A stretch of 64,000 nucleotides of DNA from Dromaius novaehollandiae (lineage: Eukaryota > Chordata > Aves > Casuariiformes > Dromaiidae). Shown one piece after another: positions 41,140-53,400 of the stretch; within the stretch, counting starts at the first letter, position 1; each line of letters opens with the position of its first letter. The position numbers and the translations under genes are program-made. The notes beneath the pieces were generated by a model. That model saw only the letters and a program-made list of their open reading frames with translations. It was not told the DNA's origin and searched no databases. The stretch covers positions 14,469,448-14,533,447 of the forward strand of contig NC_088108.1 in assembly GCF_036370855.1 (NCBI RefSeq), in the 5' to 3' direction.

Positions 41140-42180
41140 ACTTATTATTCCAGGCATTCGCCTGCCGCGCTGCCTGTCTTTCGCAGCCGGGGCTCTCGGC
41201 CGCTCGTTTGGACCGCGCGGGCTCGTGCCGCGCTTCCCAACACGGGCTCCTTTCACTCCCTTCACCCGTTCCTCGTGGGCTGGGGATGGGACGGGGGAGC
41301 CACATCCCCGTGGGGTGGGTGGCCCCAGCGCTGGGCACGCTCCTGGCTGTCACGCTGGGGCTCCCCTGCACCCAGGGCCGCGGGACAGGCGCTGTCCTCC
41401 TAGCACTGCGTTCCCCCTTTTTGGTGTTTGTAACCCAAACTGAAGCTTCTGCAGGCAAAAGCAAGCAGCAATAGCAATAAAAACACCCCAAATGCAAAAG
41501 GAGTTGCCAAACTTCTCCGTTTAACCCTTTGATGATGGGAAAATAGCTGTCTGTGTGCTCTCGGTACCGTCGCAATCTGCCTTGACGAGCCTGAGACCTC
41601 CTGCCTGTCCCTTCCCCGGGCAGCGGCAGTCAGGCCTCCTGTCCAGCCTTTTCCCCTTAATCAGTCCTAACGAGGAAGGCTCTGAGCGCCTTCGGGACGC
41701 TCCGCTCGGGCTCCCCGGCTGCCTTGCCAGCGAACGCGCAGCAGGGAGGCGAGCAGCTTGCTGGGGTCTCGTGCAGGACCATTAAATGCCCCTCTGTCAT
41801 CTTCCTTCTCTGGAGAGACTCGGCTCCTCCGACGAGGCGCAGGCAAATCTCGCAAGGCAGAAGGTTTGGCGGGGGGGGTCCCAAGGCCCCCGTTCTCCAG
41901 CCGCGGGGCCCGGGGCCCCCGTCCAGCGCGCGCGGAGCTGCTTTTCTGACCTGAGTAGGATTATTCAAGCGCTTGTGATCACGGGCTCCACTGGGCCGCG
42001 GTGGGGACCCCGGCACCCGGGGGGGAGCGGGACTGCGCTGCCCACGGGAAGGAGCCCGCCGGCGGGAGGGGAGGGCGAGCGGGTCCTGTGCCGCCCCAGC
42101 GGGGGGTTTCGTGCCGGCCGGTCCGCGGTCGGGACATGCTGGGCCCCTCTGGCAGCCACGACAGCACCAGCAATACCCAC
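41140..42180. promoter_or_regulatory. orphan CpG island upstream of GABRG4
   Basis: The DNA is CpG-dense, especially at 41.66-42.15 kb (for example CCAGCGCGCGCGGAGCTG and GGCCGGTCCGCGGTCGGG), and patchy CpG enrichment continues to about 43.85 kb. No coding exon is visible. It may be a distal or alternative first exon of GABRG4, a noncoding-RNA promoter, or a methylation-controlled element. Confidence 0.5.
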
Positions 42181-42926
42181 TTGTTTTTATCTATCCGTTT
42201 TCTTTCCTCTCTCTGAGCCTATTATATTTTCTCAACTCTCGGTGGGATTTTTTTTATTTTTTTTTAAGCTCAAGGCCTCCTTCGAGCTGATCACAAGGGA
42301 AGGCTGAGTGCTTGTTTTTTAATATTCTGACAGGTGCTATTTTGCTATTTGCTTGTGATGATTCAGGACATTTGCATCTCTTTGTCCTTAATTAAAAAGC
42401 ACTTCACCCTTGCTGCAGGGGTATGGCAGATTTCTCTCGAGCTATTCATTTTTGGGGATTTTTAATCAACAGATCTACTCTATCAGTGCGGGTGCATTTC
42501 TGACAGGGGGGTGAAGCTCAGCACGGAGTGTGGAGAGCTGTGTGGGTGTAATTATGGCTTGCTTTTTTTTTTTTTTTTTGTGTGGATTTGACTGCTGTTG
42601 AAAGGCATTCTCTACGAGCCACCTAGAAGGCAGGAGTCCCCTGTCCAGCAAACACATGGGCAATGGGGAGGTGACAATTTGCTGGGGCCAGCAGATCCCC
42701 TTGCAGAGCTGGTGTTTCGCCTCCCTGCCTTTGGCCCGAGCCCACCGCGGGGCCCTCCAGGACTGCACTCATGTCACCGCTCGCTGTGTGGGCGCAGCCC
42801 GGTTCGGGTTAGTGGGCAGGGCAGCCAAGCAGGTCGGGGGCAGCGATACACGGCACTGCGGTGCTCAGCATCACCCACCCTCAAGTGCCCAGCCTGGATG
42901 TTGGCGGAGACGCTCTGCCCACAGAG

Positions 42927-43040
42927 CTCCTTCCACCTCCCCAGCCCATGCCGTGCCCTTGCGGTCGTCCCCACGCTGCACGGCTCCTTCCACCCCTCCA
43001 ACCCACGCCGTGCCCTTGCGGCCCTCCCCATGCCGCACGG
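42927..43040. repeat. 2 x 57-bp tandem duplication, diverged
   Basis: Two adjacent units both start CTCCTTCCACC and share CCGTGCCCTTGCGG, with several substitutions between them. A third partial copy is suggested by CTGCTCCTTGC that follows. Confidence 0.85.
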
Positions 43041-46000
43041 TCCTGCCCTGCTCCTTGCAGGAGGGACGCCAGGGAGCTCCTTAGGGACCTTCCCTGGGAA
43101 AGGCGTCCGGCCCCATGCTCTGCTGCTCCCCAGCATGGTGGGACGTCAGGGAGGTCCTAGGCCCTGCCTCAGGACTGAGCCGCCGGCAGTGCTGGCCCCG
43201 GGGCTGAGGCTCTGGAGCAGCGGGGAAGGGGCCCAAGCGGCGGATGCTCAACTCCCATAAGCGCTTTTTAAAATTCCGGCCTCAAATCTTCTGTCTCCTC
43301 CCATGAAATATCGGGCTAAAAAACAAGCCCTGCAAAGCTCCGGCTGCTGTTCTCGCTGTTTATCTGTTCGGCTCTTCCAGGCCCTGGCGTACGGGCTCGT
43401 GGGAACCTTTGAAGATTATTTCTCTTCAGTTTCCTGAAGAGACTTGTCTCCACCTGAATCTTTTTATTTCACCTCCTTTCAACACATTGGCCCGATTTCT
43501 CTGAGACTTAACAGCGACGAACAAGATTAAGTTTGGAGCTTAGCAAGCATTAGGAAGCGATCTCTCATTCCTGACGTGCTGGCAATTACTGGATCCTGGC
43601 GGCAGCATCTCTGTCTCGCAGAGGCTGGGTGTGCATGTGCGGGCATTTCGGCTTCGATTAGTTTTGGAGCGCAGAAGCTAGAGGGCACTGAGTGCGAAAG
43701 CCGCGGCCCGCGGTGTCGCTGCCTCGGCTCGTCAGCTGCGGCTGATTGCTTTCAGCAGCCAGAGGGGCTGGGACGCAGGGCGAGGAGCGTGGCGGATGCT
43801 GCATCCTGTGCCGTGGGCTGCGGGGGCCCAGCAGGGTCCTGATTTCCACCCGACAAGCTGTGAGGACTTTTCGGTAGGAGAGTAAAAACCCAGCAAAGGC
43901 GGGTATGTGAGCAGGGTCTGCCGCGCCCGCCAGCACGGGCTCAACTCGCGCACCGTGCGGGGCTGATCTGGGTCAGTGTTTCACGGGAGATCCTGGAGTG
44001 GAGGACGAGAGCGATGCTGGCGTTTCTTGTGGTGCTTTGGAGGGCATGGTGCAGAGGAACATCATGGATGCTTAGGAGGGTGTGGAGGTGAAAGGGGGTG
44101 CAAACAGCATCATCTGCCCGGGAGAGCGACTGGCTGCTGGGTGGAGCCTGGAGAGGGAGCACAGCCCGGCTCTGCCGTGCATCCAAAGGCACCCTGGTGG
44201 CACGACCAAGGGGGGCTTCTGGGGGACAGTTGTCCCATTGTGTCCCACTGGCATCAAGAGGGGATGGAAGAGGCAATCCCATAGCTTGCCTGCGACTGGG
44301 CGCAGGTGACGAAGCAGGGAGGGATGCTCTCAACTCCCCGAACCGAGGATACTTTTGGCAGCCATGGAAGAGCAGGGCTGTCAGGCTGGTGCAGATGAGG
44401 AGGAGGAGCTGCCCCAGCACAGAGCAGGCGTGTGTTGGAGGGGCTGGCCATGTGCACCGAGGTGTGCCGAGCCCGTTCACAGCTGGGGTCAGTGCTCTTG
44501 CTTGGCACGGGGCAGAGGGCAGCCTGCCTCGCCGGTGAGCTCTCCCTACCGCAGCCATTTGGGCAGCGCTTTGGACCACAGTGAAATAGTCCCAGTCGCT
44601 GCCTCCCTACGCCACAACAAAACCAGCCCTTTCAAAATATGTCCCTTGAGTTCAGGCTCCTGGGAAAGAAGAACATTCCTCCATGCTAGGGGAGATGCCA
44701 GAGCGTCACAGGGGAGGTATATGAAGCAAAGGGGCCCTGCAAAAGCCTCATAGCTTCCAAAAAGGAAAGTGGTATGAGAGTATGGGTTCACTGTCAGCAA
44801 CTGTCCCGAGGCATCCAAGCCAATCCCATGCAATAGGCCAGGAGACCAATTTTCAGACAGGTTTCCAAATTATATCCAGCTTCATACTTGCTAAAGCCAG
44901 AAGTGATCCATCTTCAGGAGGGGCAGGACTGCAGACGAACCCTCCCCACAGCAGGGAAGCAGGAAAGTCCCACTCGCCAGGCAGCAAAGCAGCAGCTCTG
45001 GGGCACACAGCCTGGGTGTCCTTCCAGCCACCTGCCGCACAAAGGACAGCTCTGGGAGGAGAACTTCTGCCGCGTGTTCCTCCATCGGCCCGTCGCCCTC
45101 AGTAAACCTCAGGCTGGCGAAACGCCAAACCCCGCCAGGCTCACCGCTGGAGAGCACCCTGCTCCGCGCCGCGGCCGGGGGGAAAGCACAGCTCGGGACT
45201 CAGGCCCGGCTCCTGGCGACTGCTGTAATTGCAGCAGCTAAACTCAGCCACAGGTGAGCAGTTAACATTATTTACTGCTCAATAAACATTCCCAAGCCAG
45301 CGTAGAGAGAAGTCATCAAAATTCCCACATCTCTGGACAGCAATACACCAGGGTATTAATAACAGGAGATAACTGTGCCTCCCTCCCTCCCTCCCTGTCC
45401 TAAATCCTGCCAGTGCAGGGGAGGGATGAGGGTGCCCTCAGCTACACTCTCAGAGCTGGGGGATTGAAAAGGCCGGGCAGGATTAGTGCTGCCGACATCT
45501 CTCCATGCGATTTGGTTGTGAGCACCATCTTTGGTGTGTGCAGGCTCTGGTCTGAGTCCCGCTGTATCCTTTGGAAAGCCCCCAGGCCCAGGGGCTTTTC
45601 CCAGCTATTGAAGAGTCTTGGTAGGAATCAGTGTCAAAGACAAATTGCAGCCCAATGCCAGCTTTCTTTGGCTCCTTGACCTTCCTGGTTCCTTTTCCCT
45701 TATCCTGAATGATTGTGGTGCAGGTCGACAAGAAGCCACTTTGTTTGAATCCAGAGGCAGTTGCATTTCTGCAGTGAAGGGGAGCAATTGCTCCTGTTCC
45801 TGCAGCTTGCACGTCCGAAAAGTTTGTGGCAGCAGCCATACTGTATTTAGATAGGGGCTTACCATTCAGGAGGTTTTCTGAGAGCTAGACACCAAGCTGT
45901 CTGCTCATGGTCCTGTACTGGACATATGACATCAGATGTAGGGCATAGCTGTGAATTCCCATTTGGAAAAAGCTTTGAAACACCTGGTGCTCAGTTTGCT

Positions 46001-49000
46001 CAGATTATTCCCTTTTTCCACACGTCTCTGCCAGTTTTCTTCCCCCCCTCCCACCCTTTCCCATGTACTTTTTCTCTTTTCAGGCATTTTTGCCTAGGAG
46101 GAATGTTACCTTTTAAGCACGGAGCTTTAGGGAAAGCAGAAAAGCAGAACTGTAAAAAAGTAGGAAATAGCATCTTTCCCATCCTCAGGACAATAGCAAG
46201 AACCAATTTGACATCCAAGATTACTTATCAGTTCTCTCACTAATAAACTAACTTTAAAGAGGGACTGTCCCCAGTGAAAGAGGATGTGGAGACTCCTTCA
46301 AGCCTGACCCGATGTAGTAGCAGATGCTGAAAGTAAAGGTCTTGCTTCCATTAATGTTCTTGTCACCCTCTGGGACAACTCGCAGCAGCTCTTGCTACGG
46401 CCTGGGCTGTCCTCCCACACCCTTCACTCTCCTTGCAAAATGTTCACGTCACATTTGTTCAGGCTCCAAACACATTTTTTCTATCTGTCAGCACTGCAAG
46501 CTCAATCCAGCACCTAAAAATCAAACCTGTCTGCTTCATATATCATCGCTATCTGTAATGGTGGGACACCAGAGCCCAGCTGGAACAATAATTGATGTCA
46601 TGTGAGCCCAGATGCAGCATCTGCTGCTGTGCCCAGCCTGTCTGGTGAGCCTGAAAAGACAAAACCCCAGCCATGTTGAACAAGTGCCCTGGTAGAGGAA
46701 ACATGTTTCTATTGTAGAGGACGTGCTCAACCTTGCAGAAGAGTGTTCAGACTTCCACAGGGTTTTTCATCCTCACAGTTTTCCAAAGGGACCCTGTAAG
46801 CTGCTTCTCCTTAGGTGTCCTTCACCGCTCTTACCTCAGCCATACCAGCGTGCTCAGCCCGGATGGGTGCAGCTGTGGGAGACCCGTGGTCTGGCCGGCT
46901 ACACCCTCCATCGGAGCCAGCTCTTGGCGCAGGAAGGAATCCGTGGGAAACCTCAGCATGGGAACCCACCTCGCTCCCAGAGGACATGCTGGCTTGGTAA
47001 CAGCACAAGCCGTGGTTTGTCACCGAGAGGAGAGCGAGCATCAAGGACAGTGAGTCTCACCGTGCTGTGTCCTCAGCCAGAGATGACGTGGAGCAGCAAT
47101 GGGAGGAGGGGAAGGCAGCTGACTGCTGCCCTGCAAACTCACCTCCATACAGCCCTTGCAAGCCGTCTGCCACGGCTCTGGCAGCGGCTGTCCTGCAGAC
47201 GCCCTGGTGACCCCTTGCCCAGCATCCCCAGCTCTGCTGTGAGCGCTCTGGAGCACGACCCATCCCTGCAGAGCTCTGAGCGACTGCCTCTGCCCAGGGG
47301 CCTCCGCTCCTGCCCTGCGGAGGACTCTACCACTGAAAGACCTCTCTGAAAAACCTGATCTTCCTCAGAACCTAGCTCCTAACCCCTTTGCATTGTTAAT
47401 CCTCTCCACTTGCACCAATTTTTCCCTCAATACAGCACTCCTGACACAGCCCAGGAGAAAAGCAGTCACCTTAGAGCAATGATGATGCCCTTGTGGACAA
47501 GAGACTGGTCGCTTTGGCACTGCTTAAGACAAGGACTGACCAGGTCCTTGCACAAGGAAGAGGAGGGCAGAGCACTGCTGCCTTCACCTTCTGCTCTGGC
47601 CTGCAGTTGTAAACACCACTCACCAGCACTGGAGTGGCCAGCACAGATTTCATGACTGACACTGCAAAAGAGCTTTTGAGAGAAAACAGCAGGATTCAGA
47701 CATGCCCAGGTTCACCCAGGACTTTCTGGTTACAGGATAGCTCCCTTTGAAAGCACTGCCAACCTTATGAGGTTCGAGGGCTCCTGGGCCAGGGCTGGAA
47801 TAATCTCTTCTTCTCCCAGGGCCAAATTCTGCAGCCCTGATGCAGGCCAGCAGTACGGATTGCGTGAGTGAACCCTCATTTATCGTGGCAGCAGGGTCCT
47901 CCAGGCTCTGTGTTCATGAGGACTCTGTAAATAATTGATTTTATCAGTTTGCTGGTTAAACTGAAATGCCAGGAGGGAGGAAAAGCATCTTGAAAGAAAC
48001 ATTTCATCTCTTGTTTAAGTTCAGCAAATTCCATGACAGTAGACCTCAAAATAAACATCTCTTCAAAGTGAAAATGGGGGATGCTTCCTCCCAAAACATT
48101 GATGAAGAATGTTTTGTCCTTCTCAACATTTGGGATGAGAGGGTTTTCTTTTTGCTTAGCCAAAATCATTCACCGTGGATTTGGAAAGGGTTTCTCTCAA
48201 CCTGAGCCTGCACTGTTGGTAAATAAGGTGTTTGACTGGAAAACAGTGCTTTACCCTTACTCTCCTACACACAGCACAAACACACTTCATTCCTATCCTT
48301 GGTTCAAGCAAAAGCCTCAGTACCAGTTGCAACAAGAAACTACTTTAGATGAAGGAAGAGACCAGGGACAACAGCTGCTCCCAGCGGGTACAACTGCCTA
48401 GAAGGTGCCCCCGAAACAGCATCTTTTCTGATGCTGTGACTCGCTAACACTGCTCCAACTGTCTGCAGCTCTCCAAGTACCACCCACCCCTCAGATCTCT
48501 CGGTTCTCAGCTAGCAGAATGGGTCAAAAGAAATCAGTCCCATGAGTTTCCCCATGCACCACATCACCCTGCGTCTTGAGGAGGAGCCGAGAGCACACGC
48601 ACAAACCGTTGCACGTTCTGTGAACTGTCTAAGACCGTAACCCTTTGACAGCTACATCCTCCCTGTGGTTGCTGTTGTATCGTTCCCAACTTCAATTTCT
48701 CTGGAGAGCTTCTGGGGAAATCCACTGCTCTGAAGCTTAAAGGGTTCTTTCCACCTTCGCTGCTGCTTTGATTTTCATTATTTACTCTTTCTGACACGTG
48801 CTTCCTGCAAACCCTGTCATCCCTGAGCTGGCTTCTGTGCATGCACTAAAAGAAACATAATCTGCAACTGCTTCGTACAAGGAAATTCCATCTTGGAGCT
48901 GCAGTGCCTGCAGCTGGGCTCCTACGGTTTCCTCACTACGCAGATCTCATGCTTGAGGGCGTAGGGTGATCGTTGCGAGAATCAGCAAGGGAGGCCCTGT

Positions 49001-49403
49001 GTAGGAAGAGCCTTGAAAAATCTCCCAGGTGTGCTGCTGTTATTTATTGCTTGCACTCCTGCCACATTCCTAGTCCCCACCGAGATCAGTCCTGGGTGTC
49101 AGGCCCTGAACATGCATAGTGACAGGGCAGCTCCTCATGCTGCCGAGCTGAGCAAATGAGACGATGGTTACCAGCACGCTGCAAATCACAGCAAAGAAGT
49201 GATTTGCCCACCTCATGTGGGGAAGGCTGTGGCAGAGACGGGAGGGCCAGTTGCACATGGCCCCACTCCAGCACCAAAAGGATGACACCAAATCCCCATT
49301 TGCGATCAGTGTTACTGGATTGCACTGGGAGAGGTAGGATCAGTCCCCTTGGGGGACAGGCTCCTGCAACTCAGGCAGCATAACCAGATGATGAAGGATA
49401 ATT

Positions 49404-49411
49404 ATTTGCAT
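49404..49411. promoter_or_regulatory. POU octamer motif upstream of GABRG4
   Basis: ATTTGCAT lies about 0.93 kb upstream of the GABRG4 start codon. Other octamers occur at 8183, 21471, 39524 and 42370. Motif match only; chance alone would give about two in a window of this size. Confidence 0.25.
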
Positions 49412-50312
49412 AGTACGTAGCCATAACAAACTAGTTTCCCAGTAACTTCCATCCAAAAGTCCCCAAGAATGAATCCTTTATTCCTGTTCACAAGCTGGGC
49501 ACCCGCAGCAAAAAGATGCTCAAGGCCACAGTGTAAACCAGGGTGAGCAGGGAGCAAGCTAAGAGGCTGAAGGTGCACGGCCCGCCCTCAGCACTGTGGT
49601 CCCCCTGCATGCCTGGCTGCCTTGCAGTTCCTGCCCTGTGCATCCTCACGGCTTTTTTCATGGGACAGCAGCCCTAACAGGTGGAAAAGGGCCTGACCCT
49701 CTCCTGGCTGCATCTCCCTTGTGGCTCTCCTCAGCACGGACTGATGCCTTGTATATTGTTAAAATATTGTTAAAAAGGAGCGCCTGCTCCTTTGTCTTTA
49801 TTAAGAATATTGTGCATTTGTAAACAAAAAATGTGATTAACAAGGGAAGACCTTGTCCATCTCCTTACACAAAGAGGGAGAAGGAGATCGTTACGCAAGT
49901 TAATGAATCCCCGTGTCCCTTCTCTCCGCTCCGGGGACGCGGTGGCAGGCAGATGCGCGTCCCCCTTTGACTTTGGGATGCCCCCGCCGCCTGCGCAGCT
50001 GGGGGCTCCGGGGGCTGCGGCCGCCCGTGCTTGAGCCCGTGGCGGGGGGGCAGAAAGGGGTTAACCGCCCCCCCAGCCGGAGGGAGCTAGGACCCTGCGC
50101 GGAGCCCCTCCTCCCCCTCCCCGCCGCGGAGTAGGAGAAGAAATGCCCAACTTTCCCCCTGCCTCCCGGCGGCGCGGCGCGGAGCGGAGCGCGGAGCCGG
50201 GCGGGCGGCGGCGGGGCTGGAGCGCAGCGGGCAGCGGGGGGTCCCGCCGCCGCCCCGGCCCCCGCCGAGCCCCGCCGCGGCGGGCGCGCCGCCGCCGCGC
50301 CCCCGGGCCGGC

Positions 50313-50332
50313 CCTCGCCTCGCCTCGCCTCG
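50313..50332 (+). repeat. (CCTCG)4 pentanucleotide repeat just before the GABRG4 ATG
   Basis: Four perfect copies of CCTCG end five bases before the start codon. In the 5' UTR, length variation could change leader structure. Confidence 0.9.
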
Positions 50333-50337
50333 CCGAC

Positions 50338-50408
50338 ATGCCCGGGCCGCTGCTGCTGCCGCTGCCGCTGCTCTGCCTGGCCCTCGGCCCCGCGCTGCGC
50401 GCCGCCAG
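50338..50408 (+). CDS. GABRG4: GABRG4 coding exon 1 (signal peptide)
   Basis: ATG at 50338 opens a 23-codon stretch plus two bases. It encodes MPGPLLLPLPLLCLALGPAL and a short Arg/Ala tail, a typical signal peptide with a Leu-rich core and small residues near the expected cleavage site. The donor GTGAGC follows AG and joins exon 2 in frame (AG|G gives Arg, then Cys). The start has G at -3 but C at +4. An in-frame ATG at 50143 would add 65 Arg/Pro/Ala-rich residues with no intervening stop, but such an extension would bury the signal peptide, so 50338 is preferred. The next exons identify the gene; this exon alone would not. Confidence 0.88.
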
Positions 50409-53400
50409 GTGAGCGCCGGGCGTCCGCGCCGGGGCTGCCCCGCTTCTGCCCGGGGCAGAGTCCCCGCGCCCGCCGCTGCCTCAGTTTACCCGTCGGGGCG
50501 GCGGGAGGGGAGGGGGGGCAGGGGGCTGCAGCGGCGGCGGTCGCGGCGCCCCTCCGCCAGCGCGGCCCGGGCACCTCCGCGCCGGAGCCCCGCGCCGCCG
50601 CCGCGCATCCCCGGCGCCCGGGCCGCCCGCTGCCCCCGCGCCGCCTCCGCGCCGGCCGGTGCCGCCTGCGCTGCGCCCTCCGCGGGGCGCCCTCGGCAGC
50701 GCGGGGGATGCTCAGCCCCGCGGGGGCTGCGCGCCGGGTTGGGCTGCGCTCGGCGGGACGGCGCTGGCGTCCGCGGCACCCCGAACCCCCGCGCTGGCCG
50801 CCGCGAGGGGCGAGGGCGGCGGCGGCTCCGCCGCGCTCCACAGGTTGGCGGCTGCTGCGCGGCGCGGAGCGCGGTGCCGCCGGTGCGGAGCGCGGTGCGA
50901 GGCAGGTCGGAGGCTCTGCCAGGGCCGGCAGCTCGCAACGCGCGGCCGTAAACAGGGATGAAAGGCCCGCGCACAAGGGTTTTTCCAAGTTTCTTTTTTC
51001 CTTTTTTTCCCTTTCCTTTTTCTTCTCCCCCCCCCTTTTTTTTTTTAACAATTTCTAGTCCTGCTACTGAGTTTAATGGCTGGATCGGAGAAAGAACATG
51101 TTGTCAGCAGATTGTTGCCCCTAGGGCTCGGAGGAAGAGGGATTTTACTGGCTGAAGCTAATTGGCAGAATAAGCTGCCTTAAAGCTGATCAAATCCCAT
51201 TACAAATGCATTCAGGGACAGGGAGCATGAATCCTGCTACTAAAGGTCTGGTCTGCCAAGGCTTCCTGAACCCTGGTGCTGGCAGAAGGACCATCCCTGC
51301 CATCCTCCTCTGGGGCCCGGCCTTGCCTGCATCGAGGCAGCGAGACCTGCCCCAGGCTGGAGCCCGACACCCGGCCTCCGCAGCACCCTGGTGCCGGAGG
51401 GCTGCGGGGGGAACCCTTGTCGGTCCCGGTTCCTGCACGCTGCTGTCTCCGCAGTGCACTGCTGTGAGCACTGCGTTTTGAGATGGGGAGTCGTAAACCG
51501 CAATATCGCACGGAGGAGCAGTTAAATCCTTTATTCACCTGTCTTTAAGTGAGAAGCTTTACCCCAAAGCTAACCCAACTTCCCTTCTCCCCCGTCTCTC
51601 ATCTCTGCCTCTTCACTGAGCTTCTGACGAAGCACAGTCTGTGGGCTGGGGGCTGACAGAGGAGGAGGAGGGGAGCCTGTGGGTGAAGAAGGAGGGAAAA
51701 AAAAAGGGAGCGAGTTATCGCAGGGTCTCTTTCTGCATTCCCTGCATTGCCCTGACTGCAGCTGGCACAGGCGAGTGTCCCCTGCCCCACGCTTCGTGGC
51801 GGGCGCGGAGCCTGGCTCGAGCTGAGGCAGCACACGTGAGCGCGTCTCGGCGCCCGCTGCCGAAGCCGGTGCTGGAGCTGGCTGGGTGCTCTGTGCCGAG
51901 GTGACTCAGCACTCCCCAGACAGTGCCCGCCGCCGAGGCAAACCCACCAGCGTCACCAGGGCACTGCCACGACTCGACCGAGGGGCCCCGCACTCAGCCC
52001 CCGAAGGCAGGATCCCTGCGCAGCACTGCACCACCCAGAAAGCCAGCTCAGTGGCTGGTCAAGACTATGCAGGCTTGACCGACAGGGCTACACCGAGCAT
52101 GCTGTGGCAGGAGAGGTACGAAGACGTGTGAAAGGGGTAGGGTGCAGTTTAATGAGCCGCCGTCCTTAAATCCTCTGCCTGCTTTTAATTTAAATTAATT
52201 TGCCTAAACATTCCTGTGTCTACAAGCCCTTGGAGGCATTGGTATGGGTGGCAAGAAGGATACATTAGCATGCAGTAATTAGGGTTGACGAGAGTGCTTT
52301 TTAACTAAGTGAAATGTCGTTGCGTTGTGTTGCTGCCTGTTCCTCTGGAGCTGGTGAGCAAGTGAGAGTTGTGCAGGGTTTGGGGACTTGGATCTGCGTT
52401 TGCAGAGGCTGATAGCAGGGCAGATCCCCAGGGGATGTGATGCTCTTCCTGGATGTCCCTGCTTTTGCACTAAGGATGGCTGAGAGGACACGTCACCTCC
52501 CCAGCTGGTGCAGGTTTTAGTATAAAATTTTACCAGTCTCGTTCTTTGCTAATGCACCAGGTTGCACATAGGAGTGGATACACATCCCGGTCAAGCACCC
52601 TTCACCGGCATACCAGGGACGGAGCACTGGCATATTTGGGATCCCACGGCACAGTCACTCTCTCCATCCTGCTGCCAAGGGAAAACTTCTCAGGACAGCT
52701 TGAAAACTGGGGGAGAGAGCCAGCCTGCTGGCACGTTGGGTGGCTGGTGCCGCCAGCTGGGTCTAGGGCGCATCGCTGTGCACGGTGATGAACGCTTGCC
52801 GTGATGCAGAGCGTCTTACCCAGGCACAGCAGTAACACTGTCCTTGTCTTGCAAGAAACTGAGGCACAGGAGGAGAGGGATGAAGGGTTAGGTAAGAGGC
52901 TGAGATGCCTGTGCAGGGTAATGCAGGGCTGAAAAGAGCTCCCAGGGCTGCTGGTCTCCCTGCAGCTCCCCAGCCTGCACTACTAGGTTAGGACAGGGCT
53001 GACCTTCCCCAGCACAGGGGCAGAAGGGCCTTGGTACACCAGGTGTTGAGACCTGGAGAACCTGCTGCTGAGTGAGTAAGGAGGAGGAGGCTGTAACTCC
53101 TGGGAGCTGCCTGCCCGGCCCTGCTTTAGCGTGCTCACCCATACGCTTGGACACCTGAGTAAAGCGGGTGTGTGCTTGAGTAAAGCCAACTTAGGGAGGC
53201 AAGGCAAGGCAAATATTTCTGTCCTCCTGCAGGAACGCCAAGGGCTGCCTGGGGGGGTTGTCCAACCCCATCCGTATACGTGAGCGCTGCTGAAAGGACA
53301 CTTGGCTGCTGTGCAGGCACCAGGCAGGGGCTGCCACAGCCCCAACCGTGTTCGCGAGCACAGGAGTTTCCTTGCACAGTCCCTAATTGTGCAGGGTGGA

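Larger units (their letters stand above)
18651..49899. other. intergenic region between GABRA3 and GABRG4
   Basis: About 31 kb separates the two receptor genes. No reading frame on either strand resembles a known protein, and none forms a convincing multi-exon series. The longer frames coincide with GC-rich blocks. Supported contents are tandem duplications, palindromes, simple repeats, decayed CR1 and MIR-like copies, an X-box-like motif, and GC-rich blocks around 27.6-28.3, 37.8-38.1, 39.8-40.0 and 41.1-43.9 kb. AT-rich stretches that look enhancer-like occur near 33.85-34.0 and 38.2-38.3 kb. Confidence 0.75.
49915..50960 (+). promoter_or_regulatory. GABRG4: GABRG4 promoter CpG island
   Basis: This is the densest CpG region in the window. 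It spans the upstream flank, 5' UTR, first coding exon and start of intron 1. It contains GC-box-like GGGGCGG/CCGCCCC elements (for example CCCGCCGCCGCCCCGGCCCC) and no obvious TATA box, as for a CpG-island promoter with dispersed starts. The transcription start cannot be fixed from sequence. Confidence 0.8.

Noticed and set aside
47770..47785. GAGGTTCGAGGG resembling a tRNA T-arm
   Set aside because: No acceptor stem, anticodon arm or A-box could be placed around it.
49900..51051. 383-codon open frame antisense to the GABRG4 promoter and first exon
   Set aside because: The product is an Arg/Pro/Ala/Gly low-complexity string, as expected from reading a CpG island. No homology or coding signature supports it.
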